Notes under the pieces: generated by a model | Database searches by the model: none | Seen by the model: only the letters and a program-made list of their open reading frames with translations | Told to the model about the DNA's origin: nothing | NCBI GenBank assembly: GCA_037102815.1 | Contig: BTPP01000003.1 | Span: forward strand, 4,092,001 to 4,156,000 | Direction: 5' to 3' | DNA from: Neurospora intermedia | Taxonomy: Eukaryota > Ascomycota > Sordariomycetes > Sordariales > Sordariaceae | DNA: 64,000 bases | Shown: positions 25,122 to 40,338 of the stretch, one piece after another | How positions within the stretch are numbered: position 1 is the stretch's first letter | How the letters are laid out: each line of letters opens with the position of its first letter | Position numbers and translations under genes: made by a program

Positions 25122-28100
25122 GGTGAAAGGAAGCTTTGGGGGCTTTCTTCCAGAAGGTGTGGGAGGGTGCAGCGTCCAGCAGGGCAGGCGGCACAGGCAA
25201 CCTGGAAGAATGGCGTGGCCCGCGGGGTTGGCTTGGAACCGGAATGAAATACGTCAAGGTCTCCTTTTGGTGCGTGATGGAAAGGGGGTTCTGGCTGATG
25301 GCCGCTGATGATATGAGTGGCCACCTACGCAGTGCAGCACACCACACTGACGGAATCAGAAGCAGGTGCCGGTCCAAAAACGGATGCAAGAGTAACCCCC
25401 CAAAAAAAATTGAGACAGGAGCCGAGAACCCGAAGCCCCGAGCGAGTGACCCCAACAAGGAACGAACCCTGAGGCTAGACTGGTGAAAGAAGCGACGCCG
25501 CTGCGGTCCCAACCAGCTGGGCGCCTGTTTTTCACTTTGAGCGGATCGGTGTTACCGATCACCAATCCCGAACCCCTTTGACAGCAACTGAAGCTTTGTG
25601 CTGCTTCGCTAGTAGGGACACCCACACAAACCTTGCTCTGCAGTGTTCGAGTATCGTCTCCGTTACCGGGACGGCCTGTCCGCGAAGTTGGTGCTTGAAT
25701 CGGCCGGCTGCTGCTGTTGCAAATCTGGTTCGGGGAGAGGAGGAGCGAACTTGAAGCGTGCCGGATGCTCTTATACGTACGCGGGACTTGATGGTTGTCT
25801 GTCCGGTAGAAAGTTGCCGTGTATGAGTTGTCTCAGTGGACCAAAGCTGTCGTTCCCCGCCAAGACCATACAGGTGCGAGTGCTCTGCTGAAAGGCGAGA
25901 TTTGTGTCGCCCTGGGCGATGAGCGTGGCGCGGGTGGTTGAAGGCACAAAAACGGCCGAGATCTACAGCTTTGAAATGCTGGTTGGCTTGCACGCTTCTT
26001 GGCGGCCCCAGAGTTGAAATAGCAATCGGATGGGCACAGTGTTGAGTGTTCCTAAACGTATATGGCAAGGAAGCTAAACCGATCCGATGTCGTGGTTGTT
26101 GTGGCCTGTAGGACTTGTGGGCGGATTACAGCAGCGTAATCTAGTCGTGCCTCTAGTGTTGATGTTTCGTAGTCGGTCTCCTGGAAAAGTGTCGGTAGGT
26201 TCTTGTCTCTGTTGGTCTTAAGAAAGAGCGAATGCCTGGGGGAGGGAGGAAGAAGAGAAAAGGAGGAAAAAGAGACAGCTCAAGGGAATGGATCAAAAGC
26301 AGCTGGCTGAATATTGGGTGAGGGCCTTGAGGGCTTTTGGGTATTCTCGGGCCCTCGACCCTGGGCCTAAGACCGGGGGGAGGGGGGGGGAACAACCTGC
26401 GCAACATTGCAGTGGGAAGCTGTCAGTGAATCCAGTTGCCGCTGCGGGAATACGGAAAATGGAGCGCAATCAACAATGGAAATGCTTGCAGCGCGCATTG
26501 GAGAAGACCATTGGAAGTCAAGGCGGGGCTTTCGACGCAGCCTGGACTCCACGACGATGGTGGGCTGGCTGCCACGGGAATTGATGAAATGATGCTTTTC
26601 AGGACGTACCCAGCAAGTACAGCACCTGTAATGCTACCTCGAATTACCTACCTATTTGCCTCAATTTGGCAAGGCAACTGATGCCTGCCCGGTTTCGCCT
26701 GAAATTCGATTGTCTCGAATCGCACACATTGCACAATGGAAGTTACTTAGCTATACTCTGGTTAGCGGGCTAAAACGGGACGAGATACGGGTAATTTTCC
26801 TATCAGGCTCCTTGGCTTAGACGTAGTCAAAACCTTCAGTTTACCAGTTTACTTTGCATACTGAGTTGTTTATCAATGGCTTGTGCAGGCCATGTGCGGC
26901 AGCTCATTCTTTTCCTTCTGGCCCAGTTGTCCGCACTTGACCACTGGATGCAGAGCGGCAATCGGCGTGTGGGAAATAAGCAAAGTCCCCCACAATATCC
27001 CAACGAGTACAGGTATACTATGTACAGCGAGGTACGCCATTCTTGATTGTACAGCTGCGGTAGCGGGCTTATTCGAACGAACAAGTTCATCCCATCTTTG
27101 CAATCCCAGCTGGATGGGCAGACGCCAAGGGTCCCCCGCCAACAGAAGCTTTAGAAGTGGAGGGCGTTTGATTTGGTAACCTCGATATGCAAGACCACAT
27201 GCGAGCAAAGCACTCAAGCACTACACTACTGGATGTCGAAAGAACGAACCTTTCGAGGATTGCAACGGATCGGTTATGCTATGAAACCAACCACCCGCCC
27301 GTAACCCCGGAGCAGCTGCCGCCTCAAGAGAAAGTATCATCTTCGTGAAAGAAGCAGGGATTTAGGCCACTGTCAAAGTGCGGACGTGATTTCGTAAATG
27401 GTTGTCCCTTGAGCCAATCGATGGAATTCACGTCTAAGGCTTGGCAGTACATAGTGAAGAGAGCCGATAATCATTGTGTGTCCGATTGTGTCAGAGACTA
27501 CCAGGTCCATCCAAGTTGTGTTGAAGCAGTGACATAGAATATATGGAAATCTTGAAAGTCAAAACTTGTAGGACCTGACTGAAGAGCCACAGACTTCCCC
27601 ACCAAGTCGAGGAATCAGCAATTTCGACAAAGCGGATTGGTCTTGAGCGGATGTGTAGAGCTGCCTTCTAGAAAACCACGTCGTTTTCCATCTCGGTGCC
27701 CAGTTCTGGCCTTTGAACCACAAGCGCCATGCTCTGCCATGCGGGCCAATCGTACTCTTGCGTTAAATTTCTGACTAAAACCAATTTTCAACCATGATAA
27801 ATGGGAATAGATGACTGAACAATGAGTGCATTGTCGAGGCATCTTCTATGTCCTATGCAGGAGACATTTCGGCCGGAGCATTTTCCTAGTCCGTGACCGA
27901 GTAATATTAGCACGTATGCAAAGACATCTATCTTCATCGTGAGGGTGAAATAATAACGTATGAGACTTGTCTTGCTCCTCTCATCGCCAAGAGGCTTTTG
28001 GAATTACCAAGACCGCCCAGACGTCTGCTGCAACATCAGGCCCACGCCGGCTCTGGAATCGGCCGTGATGGCGGCTGGATATGTCATGTCAATCGCACAA

Positions 28101-31100
28101 CATCCAAAACAAACAAGCCGTACCATACTCGTCTGGCCAGAAACGCCTCTCAGACCCATTGCGCAAGGGGTGTGACAGGCGATTCGAATCCAGACGAGTA
28201 GTACTTAGGCAATGGAGGGGGGAAAAGAAAGACGAGACAAGGCCAGGCTCTTGTCTTTCGCGACTAGTGTCGAAAGGCAAGTGTCTCTGTGGACACAAAT
28301 TTCCGTCCGCCGCAATGTGTTACTTGGGCGTCGCTTCCGTTTGTCTCCTCCTGTATCCAGGTGTTGATTTGCCTGTGTGCAGTACCTGTCTCGCTCTTGC
28401 CGGCGGCACAGTCAAGGAACGTGAGATACTAGCCAAAAGAGAACCTTCACGGCGGTCGAAGCTGGGCTGAGGCTATCCTCGAATCGGCATACAGCAAGTT
28501 TTATCGAAAGTCGAAATCAGTGATCCATCAAGTGATCAATCATCACTTGCCCGCCATCACCACGAGAGCTGCCACAAAGGGCGACCTGGCTGCTGCCGAC
28601 ATCCGTTCCATGCGGGGTTTCTATTCCCCCACACTCTAGGGCTTATCCATCCACGAATCAAATGGCGCACCACAATCACCGATCCCCCGACCTCTCAGTC
28701 TCGAGAACCCATTCGACTGGACCCAGGGGCATTCAACCCCACAAGACCCCCATCCCAGCACCAGTGGACACCACCACCACCAGCGCACCACCGAGAGAAA
28801 AGGAGAAATCTCCATCGCATCACTTCGTTCAGTTGGATGGAGGTGCGGGAATTGCAGAGCAGTGCGCACCTGGCATGAACTGTCACTGTGTACTCCATGG
28901 AAGTACTAGTAATGCACGTGCGATGATAATTGGATGAGGTCAAACCGGCACGTCCAGAGCTCCAGAAGGAAAGATGGGGAGGGTTGCTGATCCAGCAGAG
29001 TGGTTCCTGAGGTGGTTTTTGAAAACTGATAAGGCGCGGGAGCCCTAGGCGTCTAGTGCAGGTGGGTGTAGCATTTTTTCTGCGTGTGATCCCTGCCAAG
29101 CCCTTCGACAGCGCAAACTGCGTCATCGCTGCCGTACTTGCTCATCAATGGGGCGGGGTCTCCACGATTTCTTGCATTTTCCGCTCTTGTCGACGGGCAG
29201 CTCGTCTCTGTTCAGCGTTCAGCAGGCTTGCAGAGTGCTACGGTTCCGTTGGAGCATCATGATCGCATAAGGGTCTTAGCTGGTTGATATATACTGTACC
29301 CGTGCGTGGGGGGGGGGAAATCAGGAACTCCGTTTGCCTCCAGGGACACCATTGCATCATCTCCGAAACTGGACCACAAAAAGAGCCGAAAACCCATTGT
29401 TGGTCATCTCACCTTGCTTCTCGCATTCAGGGTTGGCACATGATGAGGACGATGGAGTTTTCCAGATAACTGCAACAACCGCGAGTGCACGGCTAGTGTA
29501 CAAGGGCCATTCCCACGCCGGGGTTGACACTTGACACTAGTGTTGTAGGACAAAGCACAATGGGATCTATCGAGCTAAGGGGTTTCTTCAAGACGTCCCG
29601 GGGAAGTGGGTGGGGAGGATGATCCAAACTGTCAGATCAAAGTTTCTACAACACAACCGCCGTATACGCGTATACCCGGCCCTATATGGGTAGGTCCACC
29701 GACATCAACGGGTTGGCCAGCTGCCCCGCTGTGAGGATTGAGTTAAGACCTCCATTTCGCGTAGAACAAGTTTGGTATCATGACGACTGTGGTCACGGCA
29801 CCTGTGCGTGCCTACCATTGCGTTGTGGATGCCTTCCACGGGTGGTATGTCGAGACCGGTGACATCTCGTGGTTGATGTTACATTTGCTCTGTCAACACA
29901 CGATGTGTTATCCTCTGTCTTCCGAGGACAGTCTCGCTGCCACTTCCCCCTGGGCCGTCTTGTGCCCATCACTTTGAACCGGATGATCATACTGGGCCGG
30001 AGACAAACCAATTCTGTTAGGTAGGGGTTTTCGGTGTCGGATTTTTACACTACAAGGCCAGGCTTCTTGACCTGCTTGATCAGCCTCGGCCGCCTTCTGA
30101 CTTTTACGCAGTACGAACATGTATGGCATTGTCTCCCCTCGTTCTTCTTCTCGGCAGGAAGCTGAGCTGTAACCTCAACAGCTCCTTGGCCAGTCTCAGC
30201 ACAGTCAAGCAATGAAGCACAGCCAAGAACTTGCCAGTCATTTATCTGGTCCAGGTAACTTTTGGACGATGGGCAATTCCTTGGCGCCAGTCAATCTGGT
30301 CGATTTCGCTCAGCTGTGTCGCCTTCACACACGATACGCAGTAAGGAACCTGGTGACGATCTGGATGGCTTGTCTTGGTAATGTAAGGTACTGAGGCAGA
30401 ATCCCGTCGCCAAGAGCTGGGCCTGCTTCATCTGAACGGCTGGTTATAGCTGTCGGCCTCCTTCGTGTCACGATACCTCTACCTGTAAGACGCGGCAGTT
30501 GGCTGTTCTGGTTCAGCGACCCGATCATCCCTTTCGGCCCTTTCCTCGCCATCTCGTTCCATGGGTCACGAGCCCATGGGGATAGTCCAAACTTCTTTAC
30601 CTACTACTCCTCCGAGAGGAGGCTCTTATCCACACAAGTTCTCTAGGGCATGGTATACTTTCTAAGCCAAAGTCACATTGGATGAACCATTCGGTTGAAC
30701 TGCAAGATATCATCGTCTCTCCGTGTCTCGTGCTGCCCCCACATATAACAAAACGATCGAGATATGTGATGGGTAAAAAAATGGCTTATCGCTTACCACC
30801 AGCATTTCTGCAGCAATCCTGAAGTTGTCATCACTCTCAGTGACTTAATAAACGGTCGAATTCATACGGTTCATAGAGACATAGTCCTTGAAGGGCAACA
30901 ACGAATTGGTGTGACGGTGCCCAGCACTCTCTAGCATACTTTGTGTCATGTGTTAAAAGCTCGCAAGCATTGACATTTCTGCTAATCCTCAACATCCTAG
31001 CTAGCCTTCACCGAGCCAGTTTCCGACCTCTTGTCACTGCGATGCCTTTGCACTCCATCATCGTTGTACGGCATCAATCATTGCCTCCTCAGACCCGTCG

Positions 31101-33358
31101 TTGTGGTGAGCTATCAACATATGGCTCAGTCCAGGCTACTTATGGCCTCTCAACTTAATTCAGGACTATCGATGCGAGATTAAGATAATCGCCGTCCCGG
31201 TACCGATGTGAACTGGTCCTATGAGAATTGGTCACCAATTCCGATCAGTCACCAGGCAACGGAATCCAGCCATGGCCGTGGTTGTCATTAATACAGCAGG
31301 TAGTGTCCCACGACATAAACTGAATGCAAGTGTGAAACTAGTTGCCAACCACAAGTTGGCGGCCTGTTACACTAAATGTCAAGCTGTCGGTTGGCCGCTT
31401 CCTACCTACCCACGTCTACCCTCCGCAACTCACACATCCCGACCATTCTGGGAGACCCGCGAGCGTTCTTGAAGGGATATGCGAGTTCCTTCAACCATGC
31501 CAATGCAAGAACGCCCATCCGACACATGTTCCCCCTTCCAGTCAGAAGGCTGTGCAAGAGGCGGTGTGTGGATGGTTACCGCCGCTCTGCCTATCCTGAA
31601 CGACAGTCTGTCAGCTTTCCGAAACGCGAGGTGCCCATCAAGTGGCTACCTGTTAATATCAAACACAAAGGCAGTATAATATGTACTTTTATGGACCGTC
31701 TCGTCCGTTTCCGCATGCTTTCAATGCCGACCTCCATCGTTATGTTGCTTCAGTAACATGTATTCGGAACTCAAATCAAGGACACACTCATCTGCATTGG
31801 CATACGGAAGTACGGGAATAGTAAGCTCTTAAAAGAGGCTTGCATTGAGAGGGCAACAAGTGGCTAAAAGTTGCGTGGTTCAACAGCCGTGGCACGCAGT
31901 ACCGCAGGCGAAGTCATCCCTCGGAACTCCCACATCCAGGGCTCATAACCCTGCTGTCGAACTCCCCGGATTGCTCAACATGACAGCTTGATTTACAATA
32001 CTCAAGTATCACATTTTTAACCTGACTTGACTGACAGGACGACTGGTGTATGAAGGAGTCATGATACTAAGATATGTGAACAGCATTATATTAGTTACAG
32101 GTGGGGAAATCGACAGTTACACCACAGCATCAAACCTCACCCACATGGCAGTATTATGGCACTATCGGTCTTGCTTGACAACCTCAAAACCTTCTTCTTT
32201 CTTCCTGAGCTTGTGGTCTTACGGGTTTAACGCGGAAGAACGAGAAATCAAACCCCTCAGGCGGCCATGGCCCAGGGCGGAGACGTAAGCATAACCAACC
32301 AACTGAAGAATGTAAGAAAAGAGTTCACTTCCCTCCTCTTTCGGCTACCGCTCCCGGCGGTCAGGGTAGGATGTAGGTACCGTGTTTGTATAATATGTAC
32401 TCAAGTACTACGTTGATACTCGCAGCTTGCAAACACAGGGTCACTGGTCTCGGCTCGGCTGTCAGGCTTCAGAAACACACTTTGAACCCCGGTCGGATCA
32501 TGGCATGGAGCCATGACCCCTTGGTCTTGGTGAAGCGGATTGGAAAGTCCCGTTGCGTTCTTGCAGTGGCATTCCCGGTCAGACTGGTTCAACCACGCTT
32601 TGCGCTTGGTGAGGAAACACGCAAGGTCAATTCTAGCCTTGGCAAGCTTGGCTGTGACGAACATGATCAAAGTTCTAACATTTTGTCTGATATGTTAAGA
32701 CTCTCCAAAACGGAAGATTTCAAGCGCTTCGAGCAAGCTCAACTTTGTTATGTTTACACCACACAACCCATTGTGGTGGGCACAAAGCAAGATGCGAGGG
32801 GGACGTGAAGGAAACTCTTTCCAAAGCTTCATTGTTCAAGGCTGTTGCCTACCGCGTGCTTGAGAGTTCTCAGTTACAAAAGAGAGTTCCATCAGTTGTT
32901 GCGATGGTAGTTACTAGTCCAGACAATGTTTGCGATAAAGGAGGCCATCGTCAATGCGCACAGACATTACCATATGGGTTTAGGAACAAAGACGCACGGA
33001 TAAGGGAGCCTCTTCGGAAACCTCAAATCAACACCGGTCATTCATAATTTTGGGTTCCAGCCCACGAAAGGGATTAGCGGTTGAGAAATGACCGAAGAAA
33101 CGTTGCTTTCTCTTGGCTGAGAAACCATGTTACCATGTTGCCATGCTCCCATGACCGCCAAAGTGAAGCAGCTCCGATCGACCTTTTGCATGTGTATGCT
33201 TCCATGGTAGTGGCGAGGCGGATTATAAGGCAAGATCAGTTGGATGATGGATGGGACCAAATCAGTATGACGATCCAATACCTGTGGGAATCAGGATTAG
33301 AGAAAAAAAGAGAAAACTTAAGAGAATCGACAATGTTTGAATATCAAATTTCTTTCAA

Positions 33359-33378
33359 TTTTTTTTTTAAAAAAAAAA
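33359..33378. repeat. T10A10 perfect palindrome
   Basis: Ten T followed directly by ten A, a self-complementary AT tract inside the gene desert. Such tracts are often nucleosome-poor; no function is shown here. Confidence 0.6.
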
Positions 33379-36300
33379 CATTCGCTTTTCGACAAGCTCA
33401 CAAGTCGACCCCCCAGAAGCAGCCAAGCGGACGACGATCTTCAAGACTTGGAAGACACTGACTAATAACGAAGCGGCGGACCTAAGTACCCTTTGCAATA
33501 CCGGATATGATCGCTTCTTGGCGTCATCCAAGTCACCAAGGAGAGATGCGTGCTGTGGCCTGTCTAACTACCTCCCTGCCTCCTAAACGATACGGGTCAT
33601 GACAGGCCGAGAAATGTGTCCCACGCTTGGCTTCAGTAAGGGAACCAGGATGATGGCGCCATACAACGGAGCCCTCTTCTGTCTCGGCTTCCACTTAGGC
33701 GCGTCCCAAGCAGCAGGCGCAAGACTTTTCAATCGCGGAAAGGAGCTGAACCGCGCAGACGTCCCTGATGTGCTGCCAATGGGCTGCCGCTGTTTGGTTC
33801 TTTTCAGTTGACGATGCTCTGTGACTTGCCCCTGGCTTTGCTGGTGTGGGCTGGTTAGAGGTAAGCATCGAGAGCTGGGGCATGCTGCTACTGCCGGGCC
33901 GGGCGGGCACACGAGCGTGTTCTAAACGGCGGAAACTCGGCGTTAGTGGATTGCGGGCTTCCTGTCGAGCTACCACTGTCGTCGTTCGCGAAGATAGTGG
34001 ACCGTCCACGTCTCGCGACTCGTAGGCGAGTTTTTGGCTGGCTTCCACTCACTAACTGCCTGGGTACATAGTATACTACAATACCTACAAGTACATAGGA
34101 AGAAATGGGTAACGGCTCCACCTCGCCTTTTAGGTTTGTCAAAAGAAGCTGGTAAACCGTCGTCCGGCGTTTGGTTCTCCTTATCGCGGGCTTTCACGGC
34201 CTTACAGAAACGCTAATGGCTGGGGTATCGAGAGCCTATCTTGCCTTTCGACTTCCATCCTTTCTCCACTCATCACAGTCGCTACGCGCTTCCTCCTTCT
34301 CTACATTCAACCGGTTGCCTGCAAGTTGCAACTATATTTCACAATATCCGGCTATGTCGGCACGTCCGGTCCCACGTCATCCCCTTGCTACCACCTGCAT
34401 TGGTAGTTGTTACGTACCGCCACGCCGGTTCCGGCTCTCAGGCGCATGAAGGGGTCCTGCGTAGGAAGTATTTCGGCTTCCGTGGTTGGGTAAATCACCA
34501 GACAGTGAGGTGAGAAGGTCGGCAGTAGTGTACTTGCTGAGGACAAGTGACACCAAAGGGTACAGGATTTTTTTTTTTTTTGTTCGACTACGGAAGGGCT
34601 CGGATGGCATTCGGCAGTACCACGGCGCTCTACACTACAACGTGTATGCGGTCCCGTGTATGCGCACATCACGGCGACACCCCACACATATGTATCCCGC
34701 CAACATCGACTACCGCCGTCCTCGAGGCTGTCGTGCCTTGTGATAGGTACACAGCTACGTACCCAAGCAAGTCCGAGGTGGATTTCACAATGCCGTGACG
34801 GTGCCGCAGGTTGCAGATTGCAGACAGAGTCCGGTGGAGTTTAGGGGACCGAGAGGATCTACAACAATCCGGGGCTTCGGGATCTGGACGGCCACTTGTT
34901 CGGACCTCAAAGGCCTCAAGGAAAGGGATCAGCATCCGGCTATCCTACAGCTCAAGGAGCCCAAGGCGGCTCCCCACGGGGCAATTGCTCGCCGGGGAAT
35001 GCGAGTTCAACAGTCATCAATCGTGGTTCAATACAGTAGGGACCGCTGTTATGCAGCTCGTGTGATTCAGGCACCTTTGGAAGATGGCTCGAATTCATTG
35101 CAAAAGATGGGGTTTTGCGTCAAAGCGTACCTTATTATATCACAAAACTGGGAATCCAGGCCGCGGAAATTTGGGGCATCTGATGGGGCCTGCAAAATGG
35201 GGTGCTTGCGGTAACAAGGGTTCTTACGGTAGCGCTACATGAAGACGAGGATGGGGTCTCCGAGCCGACCCCGATGCCGTGCTCCGTCTCTGCCGCCCTG
35301 TAACTGAGTCCATTCAAGACATGCCGAGGCGAAAGACGAGAATTCCACGTTCGCATTTGTGTTGGTGTGCGTATGTACACCACAGAACCCACTTTCTGCC
35401 GCACCCACGACATGACACCTATCCCATGTCAGAAGATGATTTCTATCGCTCTGCTAAAGATGAAGCCATCTGTACCTATCTTACGGCGGATAACAACACT
35501 GTCATGATCGGCTCGAACAACTTATAGTGGAATAAATCAAAGTGCTTGTCTGTAATGACTAGAACACTCCTACCTCTATGACATAAAGGTCAACAAAGGC
35601 AGAGCAGATCAGCTCTACGGCACTGAAGCGAACCCTATTCACAATCCAGGTACCTGCATCGCAAACTGGCTCTCGGTCGCAGTAAGAGCCTCCCAGAATG
35701 AAAGAGGTCTGACTGTTCAGCCCATTCGACCATGTGCCAAGTTCGGCGCTTAGACATGAGACCTACAGATCGCTAGATTCGGAATTAATGGCCTTCTTTC
35801 GGATATTTCCTAGTGAGAACGAGCATTGTTTCGAGAAGCCATGGAACATGGCACATTTCCGGAACCGACCCCTACACACGTGGACTAGGTTCGTTTCAGA
35901 CACCAACAACGTGGTATTGAACATGATTTTAGCTAGCCTAGCGATGTGGTTTGTTATATGTGTCGACCGCTAGAGGCAAGTACTGAAGCTATCGTGACCA
36001 GCCATATTAGCAATGTCCATGGCTTTTCATCAACGCCAATAACCTGTGATGGACAGACTGGTCCGTCAGCTGCTGAAGGGATTGTTTGAAAGCTTTTAGA
36101 CCTAGATCAGTAGGTACCTAGGTAGACCGCCAAATCCACGAGATCAAGGGATGTAATTTCAGTGGGTTTTGGGAGAATGGGTTCTGGTAAGAACAACCAC
36201 CAGCAACGGCCACGAGACCACTGGATGGAGACACAGACCGACAAACACTTACGCAAAGCTACCCAACTTTGAGAGCAACGTTGGCGTCGGTAGGTGAAAA

Positions 36301-39300
36301 TGGGCAGGATGAACAACCGCATAGATTGAGACCCAAGAAACCATTCCGAACTATATCGTCATCGGGCCCTAGACTCGCTTACCTACGCTGTCAATTACCC
36401 CCTTGATGATGTTGTCAATCTTCATACCACCAAAGTGTAAACTATACATAGTAGGATGATGGCGGAACTTCTGGAAAGCGAGTCAGACCATGGCTGTCTC
36501 TTCGTCTGCTTAGGTGAATGGACGAAGCGGTGTGTGCGTCTGTGTGGCTGTGCCTACGCCTAAGCCGACGATCAACCACACCACAAGTGTTGAGAGATCC
36601 AAGCACTGCGAATCTCCCGAGATTTACGGTCTGGATGTGGTTGACTCTAGTCTCTAGGTGATCACCAATGATCAACAATAAGAAAGCGGTGACGCCTTAC
36701 TGAGTAGCTGAGGCACGAACAGATATGGTCAAATGAAGCGTATGGGTCAGGCGGGTATAGTTTGTGAGTTGGAACTGGGACAGAACCATCCGTTTGCCTT
36801 TAGATGAATCCTACATAGCGCTACCATCTTGCAAATTGTCAAACAATGAGAACTTCAAGTTTTTGACTCCCTAGGCGCCTTGACATCGTCAGGACATGGT
36901 AGGTTTTCGGGCTTGACCGCCAGAGCTAAAAGGTGCTTGGTCGGGCTTTCCAGAAAGAGGCCATATCAAGACAGTAGACGTTGCAGCATATGGGTGAGGT
37001 ATGCATTTCGGTAGGATTCAAACTCTAAGACACTTGATCACTCGTCTCAGTGCAAACCAGTGAATATGATTTGCTATTCTTAACGATTGCTTCACTCAAA
37101 CGCTATACGAATCTCAACCAAGCTGGATAGTTCATGGCTGTTAAGGGTACAGTTCGCTAGATTGTACATCAGCGACCCGGCTATCGTCCTCGATTCAGAT
37201 AGGACTTGTAGGCTTCGACTTCTATTTCAATGTAATCCCGCAGAACAACACTCTCAAGACGAAAGCTCTATCTGTCTTCTGCTGTGACCTCATCTCTAGC
37301 AAAAGAGTGGGCTGCTTTTCGTCTTCTAAGGGTGAATGGAATTGAGTTCCCAAGTCGACCACAAAGAAATATGAACTTGTCGTCATTCTATCAGTAAGGA
37401 AGCGACAGCCGTATCAAGACACAGACACTTGGAGTTCCAAAGTTGTATGCATGTTATAACTCGTCAATATGGAGCCATTGCTGTGCAGGTCTGATGATCC
37501 AAAACCCAAAAGACTTGTTGCTAAGAGTACATCTAACTTCAAGTCCTCACCCGCTGGACAAGGTCATCATGTCCACTCGAAAGGAAGGTAGCCGAGGTAC
37601 AAGGATTGTGCACTTGCCAGTATGGACATTTCTGTTGAGCCGCAGGAAATCATCTCGCCGGAAGGAAGTGTCTTAAGGCACTCTTTCCTTTCGAAAGGTA
37701 GGTACTTCCGAATAAGACTCTACGGCTGCAACTGAAACCGGGAGTTTCGAATTTGTGTCTCTAGTAGCAACAAATACTGCTACATTCAACAGACGGAAGT
37801 CGCAACCAAAATCCCCCCTTCGGAACAAACGTCAAGCGTGGTGTATTATCTTCATCCTGAACGCGTACAACCTCCTGTCGGCCATAAAGTACCTGCCTTA
37901 CCCCAAGGGATTCAAAGCGAGCTTATGTATCACTGTGTCCCAGCCGTGCTCGTGCGGAACTAGATCAACGGTTAATCTCCCCCGTAGTTCTCCCGTTCTT
38001 ATACTACCTACCTCTACAGCCAATACTACTTCCACGGATGACTCAGATAAGCAAATGCACTAAGCCATTTAGGTAGGGTAGAGGTATGTAAAGCGAAACC
38101 GTCATGACTGGTAAGATCGAGATAAGATGGATGGAGGCAATGGGTTTCGTCAAAAGGCATGAATCGAATGTGTGTCAGAAACCCTACTACCCGATCAGTC
38201 CCGTGTGTAACTGTAACGCTCGAGCCGGAACCTTTCTCGTGTGTGACGACAGACGATAGCCTTTTATGTCTCGGCCTTCCTCTTCATGAAACTGAGGCGC
38301 AGGTGAGTACTAAACGCGAGAGCTTGGAGTTGCCCTTGCACTCGATTCACTTAAGTCATACCCACCATGATCTTTCTGCAGACAATAGGTACCTTGGGCA
38401 GCATGACAGACATCCTCTCAATGCTGCCGCAAAAATCGGGCATTGCAGAGCCCCTTACCCTGCGAGCTTGCCACAGTTAGCATGCGCAGCCCAGTCACAG
38501 CACACCTCAAAGACAGGTTTAATTTACCAACGTTCAGCTTTGCGGTCATACATACTCTCTGTCTTGGCGCAACCACAAATACCACCTGCTTCTTTCCTCC
38601 GTCTCTCCTCCAGTTGGAGTGACGAACGGGTGTGGCAGCGAAAGAGAGATAAGTGAAGTGGATATAAGGAAAACAATCAAGATTCACAGTACCAGGGGCA
38701 CTACTATTCTTCGTGGGAACGAACATAGAGAATGTATCGACATCCAAAGCCCCAGCCTTGCTCGAGAAAGATCGTGACGTACAACCGAACCAAACGCGCG
38801 ATCTCTTCGTAGCACGATATACACTGAAGAAACCCTTGATAAGACCAGTTGAGCTAGGTACTGGTCCCAAGAGGATCCTGTCACATCATCCTGGATTGGC
38901 CGTTTATCGAGGGCGAGAGTTCGTCCTATGGTGTTCCTATTTCATGAAGATACGGGGTGGACTGTGCGGTAAAGTGGTATGTGGTTGATGGTCTCATCCC
39001 TCCCATGTCTGCGGAAACATCCAACGACAAGCAGGCAACACTGTTTTTTTTATCATTTCATCTTCACCCATATTCAGGGTGTCCTTCCTTCTCAGTCTCT
39101 TTCTCCGCCGCGACAAGGTTCACTGGCTACCTGGCCTGCTTATCCTCAATATGGATCAAGAACGATCTCTATCGTGTGAGGAGGAAATAGATCTGGAGCT
39201 GATCTTGTTGACTCAAAGATGGTGCGCTGGTGACTGGCCAACTTACGGGTAAGATGACTCCATCGCCACATCTTGTGTTGCTCTTTGTGGTACCTACTCA

Positions 39301-40313
39301 TGTATTTCCGAAGCCCATCTTACATGAGCTCCTTCCTACAAATCCAGGGGACAATGTCCCACATAGATGAAGTTTCCAGACACATGCTTTCGCAAGTCAA
39401 GTCAAGTCGAGCACAAGACAGACTGTTCGTTCGCTTTGAGGAGAGTGACCTGGGGGTGAGTATCTTCTTTGAGGTTGTGCCGGGCTTGGTGGCAACAGTT
39501 GCCTGAGATCTGTGTGACGGCAGCTAAAGAACCAGTCGAGCTCTGTCGCGAAAAGCTGCCTACGATTATTGGCGAGATAGCTGACGCGGAACCATTTGGA
39601 GACTATGTCTAGGTGCGTACAAGTCGACACGCTAATAGACATGGTCAGCACTCAACTGTGACAAGTAGCTTTGTTTTTTGGCGAGTTAATGTCAACCTAC
39701 CTCTACGTATGAAAGCATATGGTACGGTCTTGGGTCGTAGGAGCTTACGAGTCATCACGGAGGAAATGGGTCTCTCTCAGATCAAGAACTTACACCGAGT
39801 CTCAACCTTGCATAGCGGCGAGGTTCAACCCGAAAGACATACATACCTCTACCTACACAAAAAGGGTTCCGCCACCAAGATAAACGTTTCGGATGATCCA
39901 AGCGGGCCGTCGTGGCAACCTGTGATATTGCTCTTTCCCATTCCTTATCTGTCCACAACTACTGATTGTTATTTCTGACATTCTTTTGTTGATTTCTGAT
40001 AGAATTTCTTCGGACGACCGACAGCTGTGTCTCTGTTGACAGCAATAAGAAAAGTTGAGTGAGACACGGGCTTTGAAATGGGAATCTTGCTGATCTCAGA
40101 CAGCATTTTCCAAGCGTGGCATTCTCTCCATCCAAACCGCCCCAATGCAAGGGATGGTGCCACAACATTGACGTTGAACGGTGTGTAGGTTGTGCAGGTA
40201 GGTAGGTAAGTAATCAAAATGGCGAAACGAAGCGCTTTGCCGCTCACCTTGGTGTTAATCATTAGCAACTTGTGTGATACACAACAATCATGAGCAAGGC
40301 TAGATCTGACGCC

Positions 40314-40338
40314 GACTGACTGACTGACTGACTGACTG
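40314..40338 (+). repeat. GACT tetranucleotide repeat, about six copies
   Basis: About 6.25 perfect tandem copies of GACT in the gene desert, outside any supported gene. A simple microsatellite. Confidence 0.8.

Noticed and set aside
24724-25512. Minus-strand open frame of 262 residues overlapping the kinase 5' end
   Set aside because: It runs in a different frame from the kinase and its composition is not protein-like. The same bases are better explained as leader, first exon and intron of the kinase gene.
25559-26068. Minus-strand open frame of 169 residues upstream of the kinase
   Set aside because: No motif or coding bias was seen; it most likely lies in the kinase promoter region.
28180-28205. 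B-box-like GATTCGAATCC possibly marking a tRNA gene
   Set aside because: No A-box or foldable cloverleaf lies at the required distance upstream.
31938-31952. tRNA-Met-like anticodon arm (AGGG CTCATAA CCCT)
   Set aside because: No matching D-arm, acceptor stem or proper A-box and T-arm pairing surrounds it, so it is probably chance.
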